This document shows, piece by piece, positions 13,096-25,300 of a DNA stretch of 64,000 bases; position 1 is the stretch's first letter, and each line of letters starts with the position of its first letter. Below the pieces are notes generated by a model that saw only the letters and a program-made list of their open reading frames with translations, ran no database searches and was not told the origin of the DNA. Source of the stretch: Tamarix chinensis (taxonomy: Eukaryota; Streptophyta; Magnoliopsida; Caryophyllales; Tamaricaceae); NCBI GenBank assembly GCA_030549775.1, contig CM060171.1, forward strand, positions 142,508,859-142,572,858, in the 5' to 3' direction. The position numbers and the translations under genes were made by a program.

Positions 13096-13335
13096 AATTG
13101 CTAGCTCGCGAGAATGGAAGATGGAAGGGAATTGAGTCAATTGACGACCTGGAATCTAGATTTGCCGTTTTCGAATTGCTGTGAAAGATAGGGATCAGAG
13201 GAAGAACAGAGCGGGAACTCGAAACTTAGAGCGAAGGGTGTCGTTTAGGGTTTTTACTTTCTGCATGCCCTCGTTGCTCTCGTACGTTTTTTTTTTTTTT
13301 TCCCTCCGAGGGAAATGTAAAATATAAAATCTAGG
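13096..13335 (-). promoter_or_regulatory. FY 5' leader and core promoter
   Basis: Upstream of the FY start codon the minus strand is a pyrimidine-containing leader without another clear gene. A telo-box-like AAACCCTAA sits at about 13243-13254, typical near the transcription start of housekeeping plant genes. A TATA-like TTTATATTTT lies at about 13320-13332, which would place the transcript start near 13290. A T-run (A-run on the sense strand) at 13287-13301 lies between them. The start site is inferred, not seen. Confidence 0.45.
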
Positions 13336-13803
13336 ATAATATGGTTAATAATGGTATTATTTTAAAAAAGTAGCTGTTATTTAAAAAATTAATAATTACT
13401 TCATGAAAAATAATTTATAATAAAGTATTAAATATATCTTCTTATCTTATCTATCCTAACCGATGGAACCACAAACCAAATCTACTGTATTCTCTTACCA
13501 CAACTCTCATCGTTTTATCTCGCCCTACTTCACTTCTCTGATTCCTTCCCCAAATATCTTTATCCTTTTACTTTCAAATTTTAGATATAAAAACAAGCAT
13601 CAACAACATAGTCGTAAAGGTATTTATTTAACTATATTTTCACTCATGCAACACACGAAAGTAATAATGAATGAGGTGTATTAAAATTTTTTATATTTAA
13701 AAACTAAAATATAAACTAATAATCTGTAATTAGTTTATTAGAAGATATGATTTTTAAAAAAATAGAAATAAAGTATTTATACATGTGTGATAAAGTTACA
13801 TGA
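13336..13803. other. intergenic spacer between FY and Helitron remains
   Basis: AT-rich sequence without coding, lying between the FY promoter and the 3' end of the Helitron helicase pseudogene. No clear Helitron 3' hairpin-CTRR end was found here. Confidence 0.5.
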
Positions 13804-16284
13804 TCATATATTTTCAAACACTTCATTAAATACAACATTCGTCATTGAATTACTTTTATGAGCATCATTTTCACATAACAAAAAATTTAAACATCTACAA
13901 TTTGTGACTCGAGAAACTACGACATATAATTGACCATAAAAAAATACTGATTTTTTAAAAAACATAACAACGGTACTAAGAGATTGACCTTGATTTTTGT
14001 TAGTTGTAATGGAATATGATACAATCAACAAAAATTGTCTTCAATTGAACTTGAAAGGTAGTCTCACATCAAATGGTGTTAAAGACATTTTTAGTAATAA
14101 TACTCGATGACCGGCGTTACTTTCACCAAAGATATTTACTTCTAAGATATGTGATCTAAGCCTTTGATGATCATCCTATTACCATTGCATAGGCTAGGTG
14201 AATGATCAGTATTCCTCAACAACATAATAGATGTACCTATCTTTAAATTCAACACATGATTTGATTCACTGAAGCACTTAATTCCAGTTAGAAATTCTAG
14301 AGTATGTAGATCTTGCAATAAATCATTATTTGCATCCATTTTGTATATTGTATTATAATTAAAATAGATTTTCTCTTCAACAGAGTTAATTGACAACATG
14401 TATTCGTTGATAGACTCAACAATATCAATAGTTGGTGATAGTATAGATATTCCTTCAAAATAAGCATCGTCAGTGATATTTCCATTAAATTTTGAATATG
14501 TGATTTCCATAATAGCTGTAATAGAATCTTCATTTTTTTTATTAGAATGTCATCTATAATTTTTATTATTGCATGGCCATCATTACTCCCTCAAATTGTT
14601 CCATCTCCTATGTTTGCAATCCATTATGAAAATTGCTTCAACTCAAGACATTCATCAACCGAGCTTAGTTTTTATAACCACGTGTTATTTGTTAATCGTA
14701 ACAACTTACAAAATCTACATGAGTACAAATAGTTCACAGTTGCATGAATAATGTCTTGTCTATGACCTTAAGGAACAACAGGTAATATTTATCTAAAATC
14801 TCCACCAAGAATATCTATCTTACCTTTGAATAGCTTCTCAAAGCTAAACTCATTGGTGAATCATAAAAAATCTCTCATGGTTTTATCCAAAGCTTCAAAG
14901 AAATACATGTGTACCGTTGGTGCTTCGTCCCATATAACGAGTTTACACCTTATGATCAACTCATACAGTGGACTACCCTATCTGATGTTACATGTTGAAT
15001 ATTTATTCAGATTTAAAGCTATTTTGAATCGAGAATGAGACGTCCTTCCACCTGGTAATAAAGGAGAAGGAATTTTATTTGATGCCACGTTTAACTTAAT
15101 ATCTCATTCAGATCTCATAGTTGTTGATAAATTCATCCATATAAATGTATGTCCCGCACCTTTATATCCATAAATAAAGAACAATCCACTTGCACCAAAC
15201 TTAGTTGCCTCCATTATAGTTTCATACACGTGTCGTTGTTCCGAGGTCATATGAGATAAATGTTTGTTGAGTTCTTCTTTCAATGTTGACCGATTGTAAT
15301 ACATTTTCTCACACATCAATGTATTTTCTACTATTTAAAAAAATGGTTAGTGGGAATGGCATTGATTCAAAATCCCAAAAGCTTTTACCACAATTTCATA
15401 CCAACCCATGATTTTTCCATGTCATCAACTTCGAAAGGAAGTTCTTCAAAACAATTTAAAATATTATAAAGACGTACGAATTGTATTATAAAATTATAAT
15501 ACTTAATGCAAGACAATATAATATTGATGAATAAGTGAAATTACCTTTGTGATGTAACCTTAAATGTTTTTTGTATAAAATGTCTTCGGTTATGTAAATC
15601 CAACAATTATCCCCAATAATTTGTGGCCTTACTAGCGACTCTAACGCCAATAATGTGGCAAATAATTTTCTTAAAGAAGATACATAAGCCCAATGACTTG
15701 CCTCAATAATACCATCAACTTATTGTCTATCATCATCTAACAAACCCAGGGCATAGCAAGCATCACGATATGATGAATGTTATTCACCATTAATACATCT
15801 TATTTTATCATAACTTATAGGTCCACGAACAATATTAAGAAGACGTCTTAAATGGTATAACTCACCAATACTAGGAGGGACATAAAAAATGCGTCCAATG
15901 GATAACATCTTATGCCTCGGTCTCCATCTCTATTATACTTATCCCAAATGAATTTTGTTGGAAATTCTGCATGAGTTAATTCCCTTACTTCTAAATAGTG
16001 TTCATTTTCCTTCATCCAAGCCATAAACAAGCCTTGTTTAACTAATAATCAATCTATAACATCATCGATTGGATTAGAGTCGGAGAAAATAATACTTTGT
16101 TAATTTGGAAGATGAAAGCCTAAGTGCCTAACCTTTTGACCGGTGAATCTCTAAATTGAATCTCATATTTAAATATCCTCTACGATGCCTCACATGATGA
16201 TATATTTCTACAATCATAGTATATCCGAACTTCATCTGCGTTTTTCACTACTTCATTGTTCGTTGTACTTTTATATAAGGAGGT
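13804..16284 (-). pseudogene. Helitron Rep/helicase, C-terminal half (PIF1-like helicase), broken
   Basis: The minus strand carries the second half of a plant Helitron protein (rolling-circle Rep plus PIF1-family helicase). In order: DEVRIYYDCRNISSCEAS-stop-RIFKYEI near 16220-16150, EFPTKFIWDKYNRDG near 15950, IIEASHWAY...LFATLLA near 15700-15620, the Walker A region FIYGYKGAGHTFIW near 15150, LNLKIGTSIMLLRN and LCNGNRMIIKGL near 14150-14270, and the C-terminus NKNQGQSLSTVV...GQLYVVVSRVT near 13900-14000. The Walker A lysine is histidine, and several stops and frameshifts occur, so it is dead. The N-terminal half is at 27547-29960; an 11.26-kb element splits the gene in codon order. Confidence 0.88.
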
Positions 16285-17704
16285 AGTAACACCCCAAAAT
16301 TCACCACTGAAAAGTTTCATTTTATTTAAGATTTAATAAAAGCAATTAAATTAAAAATTATGAATTTCGGGAATGTTACCGCCGTGATCAGTACAAGCTC
16401 GCCCTCCCACCGTTCCCACTAACCACAAGGCTAAAAGAAATTTAACAGCCATCATAAATCAAACTCAAAGCAAGCCTTTAATAAAGCATTAAACAATTAT
16501 AGGGTAGAAATCATGGTCCGTGAAAAAGAGTTACAATATAGGGTACATAGTCAAAGTTCATTAAAAAGCATAAAGTCTATAAAGCGATAAAAGTTTAGTT
16601 TTAGAAAATCCAATACAAAATGGAATAACAAAAGGAGAAGGTCAAGTCACACTGCTCTCGATCTTCGTGCCAAGTCCATGCTCAACTCTTAGTCCCACCC
16701 GATGCCTCATAAGCATCGAAAACATCAAAGATAGTATCACCAACCTACACAAAGTTAGAGGGGTCTTTTGCTCGTGGGAATGAGCAACACCCATAAAAAT
16801 GGTGGTCAGTACGCTGCGTACTAAGTAAGGTAACCATGCACTAAGGCCAACACACAAAGGCACATAATTCAATCACGATAACATGACAGCATGCAATATT
16901 TACAAATAATAAAGGCCAAGTTGTAGTCCATATAAACTGATTATTAAATCTCTGATAAATGATCAATTCATACCATGCTTATTATCATTCCATGTGAGTA
17001 CGGGAACCCCACTATTATAGCCAGTGGACCGAAAACATACAGGGCGTAACGCACCTGACCACTATTATTTGCCGGTGGATCGATCTCTAGGGTAAGATGC
17101 TCCTAGCCACTATTATTCACCGGTGGACCGATCTAGCCCCAACTCTCATGGTGTTTCACTATAAGTACTTAATGTCTTTCCTATGTATTATCATAATTAT
17201 GTTCGGTTTGTTGAGCACGAAATCCCTCATTATTATAGCCGGTGGACTGGAAACATACAGGGCATAATGCACCTAACCACTATTATACACCGGTGGACCG
17301 TTCTCCAAGTCACCCCGGCTCCTGGCCACTATTATTCGCCGGTGGACTGGTCTAGGCCTGGCTCAACAATCTTCCTCTTTAAATGATTAATGTCTTACCA
17401 TGTCTTATTCAACAAATTTCACCCTAGACATGCATGACTGACTCCATCTACGCTTATCCTCCCAAGAGGCCTCGTCCCATATCTTGAGACTTTTGCACCT
17501 CCTCACTCTCCCCAACATCATTTCCTTATTCCACTACTCACACTTGAGCCCCAACTCTTAAGTGTGTGGGTTAAGACCCACTACCTAATACCACTAAGCC
17601 CACTCACATTCTTATCCTATGGTTTTCTCCAGAAACCCTATTTTGGACCTATATGGGCTATTCTCCTCTACCTCACGTAATCCAAACTATTTGAACACCC
17701 CACA

Positions 17705-20700
17705 TGAAATACCCAAAAATTCTAATTCTCAAAATTATGGCCAAATAAGGATTTATTAGGAAAATTAATTATATAAACTATTTTATTAAAATTAAGAGAT
17801 TTAATTAAGGTAAATTAGGAGTAAAATAATAAAGAATTTAATTGGGAAAAAATTAGGGTATTTTTTAATTAACATGGAAGTTAAGAAAATTTATCTAAAA
17901 TAGCCTAAATTAAGCTAAAAAGGAATTAACTATTATTTTATAAATATTATTATTCTAAATAACCCAAAAATATTCTAAATAATTTATGCAAAGTCCAAAA
18001 CCCTAAATAAATAAATAAATCCTTTTTCCCTTTTCTTCCTTTTCTTTTTCCTTTCTTCTTCCCCACCGGTTGGGCCTCGCCCGACCCAACTTCCCCTTTT
18101 CCCTTCCTTCTCCCCTCCCCCGCGGCCCAACGCGTCCAGCCCGCATCGCAGGGCGCGACGCAGCGTTTCACCCCTCAAATCGTTGAAACGCCGCGTCGCA
18201 CTAAGTAATAAATAACCGTTGCCAAACCGACAACACGACGTAGTGTTTTGCCATCAATATCCGCTGAAACGCCGCGTTTCACTTAGTAACAAGTAATTGT
18301 TGCCAACCGGCTGATTCTCCCCCTCCCTTCTCTTCTCCCTAGACCGTCGGTCCACCCCTTTTCCCTTTTCTTCTTCCTCATGCGTGACTGTACCCCGACC
18401 CTGTGACCCTGCACCGGCCGACCATCCTACCCTTCCCTCTCTCGTCGTTTTCTTTAACAGATTCGACCCCAACTAACCCTTTTCCCCTCTCCTGAGTAAC
18501 CTGCCCCTTTCCCTTTTCCTCTTTCCTCGACCTTACCGCCCTGCCATGGCAGCACCGCCTAGACTGTTGCCACCGGCCGGCCTGTCTGGCACCTACACAC
18601 CCTTGTCTTCTTCCCCTTGGCCTTGCCCAGCCAATTGACCTATATATATACCCCATAGCCTACCTTAATTTGAGATTTGGGACCTCAAAAACCCTAGAAT
18701 CAGCCACCTCACAGCCGCCCCGTTAGACGAGCCGTCCACCGCAGCCGCCTATCGCCGACAGTCCAAACACCCCCAGAACCGACCCTTGCACCACCCTCTA
18801 TCTAACTAGACCCTCCTTGCTCCTCGATTTGCCCTGCACGAGCCACCCCGGTCGTGCAAAACCGCCAACCCAATTAACACACTTCCAGCCCCTACCGCCC
18901 TTCGCACCGCCTTCCGCCGCCACCAACGCCACCTCTACCCTCCAAAACAACTAGGAGGGACTCCTCTACCTCCCCACATCCCCCTTTCTTCCTCCTCCCT
19001 CCTTTCTTCTTCTTCCACTACCTCAAACCTCCACAACTGTCGCCGCCGTCGCCGCCATGCATTGCCGCCGGAGCCACCACTGCCTTAGGTGGTCCTCCAG
19101 CCTTCCTCAAACCATAAACTCATTCTATACAAATATTAATAATATTTATGGTACTATCTACGTTATTATTATTATTATTATTATCCTTATTATTACCATT
19201 ATTATTATTATTATTATATTTATTATCTTGCTAACATTGTTAATATTAACTTTATATTATCACTTTCATTATTAATATAGATACTTGGACCCTTATATTA
19301 CTATTATCATTTTGATTACTATATTATGGTTATTATCATTATTATTACTATGCTTAACGATATTATTACTATCATTATTATTTTTTTATTATTAATATTA
19401 TTATTGCTATCAATATTATTGTTGTTGTGGTTGTTGTTGGCATTGTTAATGATATTACTATTATTTCTATTATTATTAATGTTATTGAAACCAAAATGGG
19501 CATGTTCCCTTTAGTCATTATAGAAGAAGAATACCGAACCTTAGTATTATTATGATTATTGTTATTATTCAAACCTTGCTAATATTGTTCCTAATGCCCT
19601 TGTTACTAACATTATTACTATGGAATCATTGTTAGTCATTACTAGTACTATGGTTATTGTTTTGCTAATATTATTATAACAAAAACATTTGAACTCTTAT
19701 ATTATTATTATTCCAAATATAACTAATATCATTATTATCTTTAATAATATTAGCGCCTTGTTAGTAATACTAATATTATAATATTATCTTACCCTAGAAC
19801 CATTATTATCCTTAAACCTAAAGATGATAGGGATTATATTTCTAAGAGCATGGGTATTACTATTATTATTATTATTATTAGCACTATTCTATTTTAACAA
19901 ATATTAGTACTATCATTAGAAGGAATAAAGCTATTAGGTTGATGATATAAATATAGTTATGAATAATAACATAAGTACATTTTAACTAGTAATAACTAGT
20001 AGGTTAACTTGATGGAAAGAAAACCCTAGTTCACTTATAAAACTTCGTGTAATAATAAAAACCTAATCTTAGACTAAAATAAGAAATAATGGTATTTTCG
20101 GGTAGAGGGGGGCTAATCATTAGTCTTATCCTCCTATAGGTGAATCGAGCCAAAGTCCCAAAGAGTCATAGGAGCGTGCTCCAAGCCCGGCGTCGCTTTA
20201 GGTAAGGATGTAGCTAAGGCCCATGTGTGTTATGTGACTTGTATGCCTTGGTTGATTTATATTTTGTGTTATATTATGTATCGTATGATTTTCCTTAACT
20301 TGTCTTATGTGCCACTTGGAGTTGAGGTATATTTTATATGTGTTCTTATGGCATGAGTATGATATGTATGTGTGGTGATTGTGGTGTGATATGATACGGC
20401 CCTCTAAGACATGCATGCTAGGACAAATGATATTATGATATGGAAAATGAAAGGACAATAAGAAACAAATGGAGAGTGAGATGCTAAGGGGGATATGAGG
20501 TTGACCAAAATGAACGAAAGATGGAAACCATGTATGGAAATCCTAGGGTTTGCATGGGGACTTCGGAAATTTGCATGGGATGGACAAAACTTGCTTGGGG
20601 GTGATCCTTACGTGGGAAAAGTTGATTTAGGGTGTAAATAAGCTAAGGGGAGAGTTGTGGAGTGATTGGAGACTTGGGATGAAAAAAGAGTACGTAGGTT

Positions 20701-21605
20701 GGTGTAAGGGTGTATAGGGGACCCGATTAGGGTTTTGGGAGGAAGTAATAATCTGGAAATTGTGGAAGTAAAAATGATTAAGCGAGAGTGGACTACGGGT
20801 TAAGAATGGGAATTTATCATGTAAGGAGTGGGTATGGGTGTCATGGGAGAGAAGGAATATTGAGTGAGAAAAAGGGAGAGGTTACTTGTGGAAGAAGAAA
20901 GGTACTAGGGTTTGAGGTGCTAACTATGGTTTTTCCACTCATATGTGAAGTTGAGAGGTAAAGTGATATGTTTGGGGATTAAATCTAATTAAGGTGAGAT
21001 GTGGGGAGATGGATGGAGCAATGGTTGTGTAAGTGAAAGGAAGTTAGACCACATAGGTCTAATTAGGGTTTTCAAGGGAAGACCCTCGAGGGTAATGGTA
21101 GGTGGAGTTGATGTCGTGATGTGTTGGGCCCTAACCCACACCCTTAGGAGTTGGGTTTTCATTAAAGGGTAAGTGTAAAGGGAAATGGATGACGGAGTGT
21201 GAGTTAGTGGGCGCCGAGTCTCAAGATATGGGACGGGCCCTCTTTGGGGAATAATCATAGCTAGAGTTAGTCATGCATGTCTAGGGCAGAATTTGTTGAA
21301 TAATATACGACAAAATACTAATCATGTAAAGTAGAAGAGTACTGAGCCGGGTCCAGCCGATCCACGGGTAAGGAATAGTGGTGTGGACTATTGTCCCGCA
21401 AGTGACTGATCCACCGACGAATAATAGTGGTGCGGACATCATCCCGCAAGTGACCGGCCCACCGGCAATAATAGTGGGGGTTCCCGAGCTCAGTAAACCA
21501 AACCCTAATTTGTTAATACACGTACAAGATACTAAGCACTTATAGTGGAACACCATGAGAGTCGGGGCCAGTCCGATCCACCGGCATAAAATAGTGGTTA
21601 AGAAA
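17705..21605 (-). mobile_element. inverted, 5'-truncated copy of the same LTR-like family
   Basis: Read on the plus strand, 17705 onwards (TGAAATACCCAAAAATTC...) is the reverse of the outer element's own 3' end (27541 leftwards). The segment 20100-21600 is the reverse of the family's middle: TCTCAAGATATGGGACGGG at 21220 mirrors CCTCGTCCCATATCTTGAGA at 17470, and CCGGTGG repeats lie inverted at 21340-21590. About 820 bp of its start are missing. The pyrimidine-rich, GC-rich block 18000-19100 and the AT block 19130-19900 belong to it. Its exact right limit is uncertain. Confidence 0.6.
19130..19900. repeat. ATT-rich microsatellite tract
   Basis: Long runs of ATT/TTA (for example 19161-19216) with scattered substitutions over about 770 bp. 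Hydrophobic open frames within it are products of the repeat. Confidence 0.85.
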
Positions 21606-22368
21606 ACTTTGCATGGTGGTGCGAAGGGTGACGGGGGTGGAAGTGTGGCTTCTTGGGAAGGAAACTTTGCATGGTGGGGTGGCTCGTGCAAGGCAAATTG
21701 AGGGAAGAAGGTGGCGTAGTTTGGTAGAGGGTGATGCAGGGAGTGGTACTATAGGTGGCTCGAGCGATGGCGACAGCGAGGGCGTCTGATTGGGCGGTGG
21801 CGCACGGGTCGGGAAATTCTGGGCAGCGAAAAAGGATTCAATTTCAGTTGCTTAAGGGGTGTATATATATAGGCTAATTGGAGGGGAGGAACGATAGAGG
21901 GAAGCAGGAAAATAGGGGCAAGTGGGATAGGGCTCGCCGGCCGACAATGGTAGGTCGGCGTAGGTTTACATGGCAGGTTGTGATTGGCCAAGGAGGAGGA
22001 ACGACGCGCGAAAAGTGAGGAGGGTTGGTTGGGTTGAAAAGACAAGCGGATCAACGGGGAAGTGAGGGGAGAATGGCTGATCAATCGGGCATGGTTGGCG
22101 GTAGAAATTACGGCGCGGGTTAAGGAGGGAGTTGCAAGTCACGAAGGGGGAGAAGAAGAATAAGGGGGCTGGACCGATGGTCCAGAAGAAAATAAAGACA
22201 GAAAAGAAGAGGAGGAAAACCAGACCGGCCAGGGAAAAAAAGAAGGTGTGGCGTGGGCCTGGGACAAGCAGGGGGATGGGAGATTGGGCTACAAGGATGG
22301 CCCGGGTCTGGGAGAAAAGGGAAAAAGAGAAAGGAGAGGAAGGAGGAAAGAAAATGAAAAACGAAAAA

Positions 22369-25300
22369 TGTAACACCCCCAAAATTCACTACTAAAAATT
22401 TTGTTTTATTAAAATAATTAGCATAAGCGAAATAACAAAACTGTGAATTTTGGGGATATTACCGCCACACTTAGTACCACACCAGTTTACTCCTATCATT
22501 CCAATACCAAGTGCTAAGGTTAAAAGATAAAAGTACAACTTATGAGAAACTCAAACATATTTAAATTAGAGTAGCGTACACAACATTTTACAATAATAAA
22601 ATCTACCAGTGGTGGTTATAAATCAACAAATACATTGAAACCATAAATTTTTAAGGAAAAAGAGTACACTCCCGGGATATTCTGGATAGTACCTTACACT
22701 CTTTCCAGATAGCCTACTTGAATAGCACCGAAAAGGACCTACAATGGACATTGTCCATTGAATAGGCAAGGGCCCCACGAATGGAACTCTTTAGTACTAC
22801 GGTACTGAGTAATCCTTTAAAACACACCTAACAGCAAGCCCGCAATGCAACACATGATACTACATACATACATAATGAGAGGTAAATGCTTAATGTCCAC
22901 ATTCATACATTTACATACTTAAAAAATCAATCAGATCTTAATAGACCATAAAGAACAATCGATACTTTTGGACCTTAAGCCTTTAGTCCATCATTATCAA
23001 TCATATCGGATTATAAATATCCGTGTGGGAACCCCACTATTATAGCCGTTGGACCGGAATATATACAGGATAGAACGATCCTGACCACTATTATTGCCGG
23101 TGGATAGGTCTCCAAGGCAGAATGCTCTTTGCCGGTGGACCGTTATTATTCGTCGATGGATCGTTATAGCCCTGACTCATAGGGTGTTCCATTACACGTG
23201 ATTAGTATTTTTCCATAATTTATTCACAACTAGATCAAATTTATAAAGCTCAGGACCCCCACTATTATATCCGGTGGACTGGTACTCATAACATCATCCA
23301 GGGCAAAACCTCCTAGGCCACTATCATATCCGGTGGATCGGTACTCATATTATAATTCAACTGAGCATGGCTCATTAATCTTTCACTTTTATAATTAGTG
23401 TTTTTCCTTTTTAATCAGCCCAAAAATTCCATTTATTTGCTTCGATAGGGAGATCAAGATCCCGGGACACAAAGGTACACCGGTCGTACTGGTGTATATG
23501 AGCTACTCATTACCCTTCAACTATCATCCTAGGGACGCAAATGTACCTTAGTCGTACTGGTGCATAAAACTAACTTAGTACCCTACCAACAAGGACACAT
23601 AATCCATAAGTATGCATACCTCCTAACTAGGTCTGTAAAGTTAAGATAAAGTAAGATATAGGGTATGTCTGGTGCACAAAGACACACCAGCAAATACCAG
23701 AATAACTGTGGGCTAAACCACTTCTTTAGGATAGCGACCCCTAAAGAGCCACCATTCCCGATCTCGATGTCTTTCACTTTAAGTATTAGTGTCTTAATTA
23801 AGGTGATCACAAAAGCAAAACAATTAGGTACTTATTCACTTTCAATCGCTCTGATATCGTTAGATATTTCTTATTTAGCGATTATCCAAAGTAACATAGA
23901 GGAATCGTTAATGCCATTATAATCTCATCTAATTCTGAATTAGGATTCGTTCTCGTGATACTTACTAATTATCAAATACTTTTACCTTACTATCCAGCGT
24001 TATTTTAGTCATATGACAAAATTCCACAATCATAAAGACATGTTAGATACAAATTACTCATTTACCCCTTACTTATATAATTGCAAATTCATCACTTCCT
24101 TACTTGACAAATTATCATATTACCCTCCTTGTTGCATAATTACCCAATTACCCCTTACTCGATTTAAGTTACAAAGTTATCTCCCATACATATTAGGTCA
24201 CTAATCCTCCTTCATAATTGTTACACTTAACATATTTTCCATTTGATTGGTTAGATTACTAATTTGCCCTTTTCCTTTAATTATAACTAACAAATTGACC
24301 TTTAGTTGGTCAAATTACCTTTCTTCATTATCCTAATTACCAAATTACCCCTTTAGTTGGTTAAATTACCAAATTACCAATCTCTATTATCATAATTACC
24401 AAACTACCCTTCTCCATCATAAAAATTACCAAATTACCCTTTAGTCGGTTAAATTACCAAATTGCCCTTCTCTATGATCATAATTTACCAAACTACCCTT
24501 CTCCATTATCAAAATTACCAAATTACCCTTTAGTTGGCTAAATTACCGAATTGCCCTTCTCTATTATCATAATTACCAAATTACTCTTTAGTTGGTTAGA
24601 TTACCAATTTACCATTCTCCATTTTTAAAATTACCAAATTATCATTTTATTGGTTAAATTACCAAATTGCCCTTCTCCATTATTATAATTACCAAGTTAC
24701 TCCTTTCCAATTTCCACTTTACCCCTTTTATTTTCAAAATTATATTTTGCCCTTTCACTTTCAAAATTACCATTTTACCCTTTAAATTATAAAATTACCA
24801 ATTTTCCCTTTAATTACAAAATTACCATTTTACCCTTCAATTACAAAATTACTATTTTACCCTTTTAATTACTAAATTACCATTTTTCACTTTAATTATG
24901 AAATTACCATTTTGCCCTTTAATTACAAAATTACCATGTTACCTCTTCATCTCCAAAATTATCATTTTACCCCCTTTTACTTCCAAAATTAACAATTTAC
25001 CCTTTTCACTTACAAATTACCATTTACCCATTATTACTCTACTTATATTAAATTGTCATCACCACATGCATTACTAGCATTAATACCCCATTCTCATTAT
25101 CCAACTTCCCAACTATTATAGTTAATATAATACTCATTAACACCTATACACATTAGGCCACATTCTTGCACAATACATATTACTAAAATACCCGTAAGGC
25201 TCATAATAATATTAACCATGTATTAAAGATCACAATAGCATAATACAACATGGATAAATAATAACCAAACTCTTACCTTAAACAATATTTTCATAAATAA

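Noticed and set aside
12822..13104. plus-strand frames opposite FY exon 1
   Set aside because: These are shadows of the CAG/CCA-rich coding exon on the other strand.
13325..13345. CTAG near 13331 as a Helitron 3' end
   Set aside because: On the minus strand CTAG is followed by A, not T, and no adjacent hairpin is evident, so it does not fit the usual CTRR-T terminus.
22132..22395. lysine/arginine-rich frame crossing 22369
   Set aside because: It runs across the junction of two nested elements, so it cannot be an ancestral gene. Composition explains it.
24150..25040. CRISPR-like regular repeats
   Set aside because: The ATTACC repeats are degenerate, their spacing is not a constant repeat-spacer pattern, and the DNA is plant nuclear; they are a tandem expansion in an LTR.
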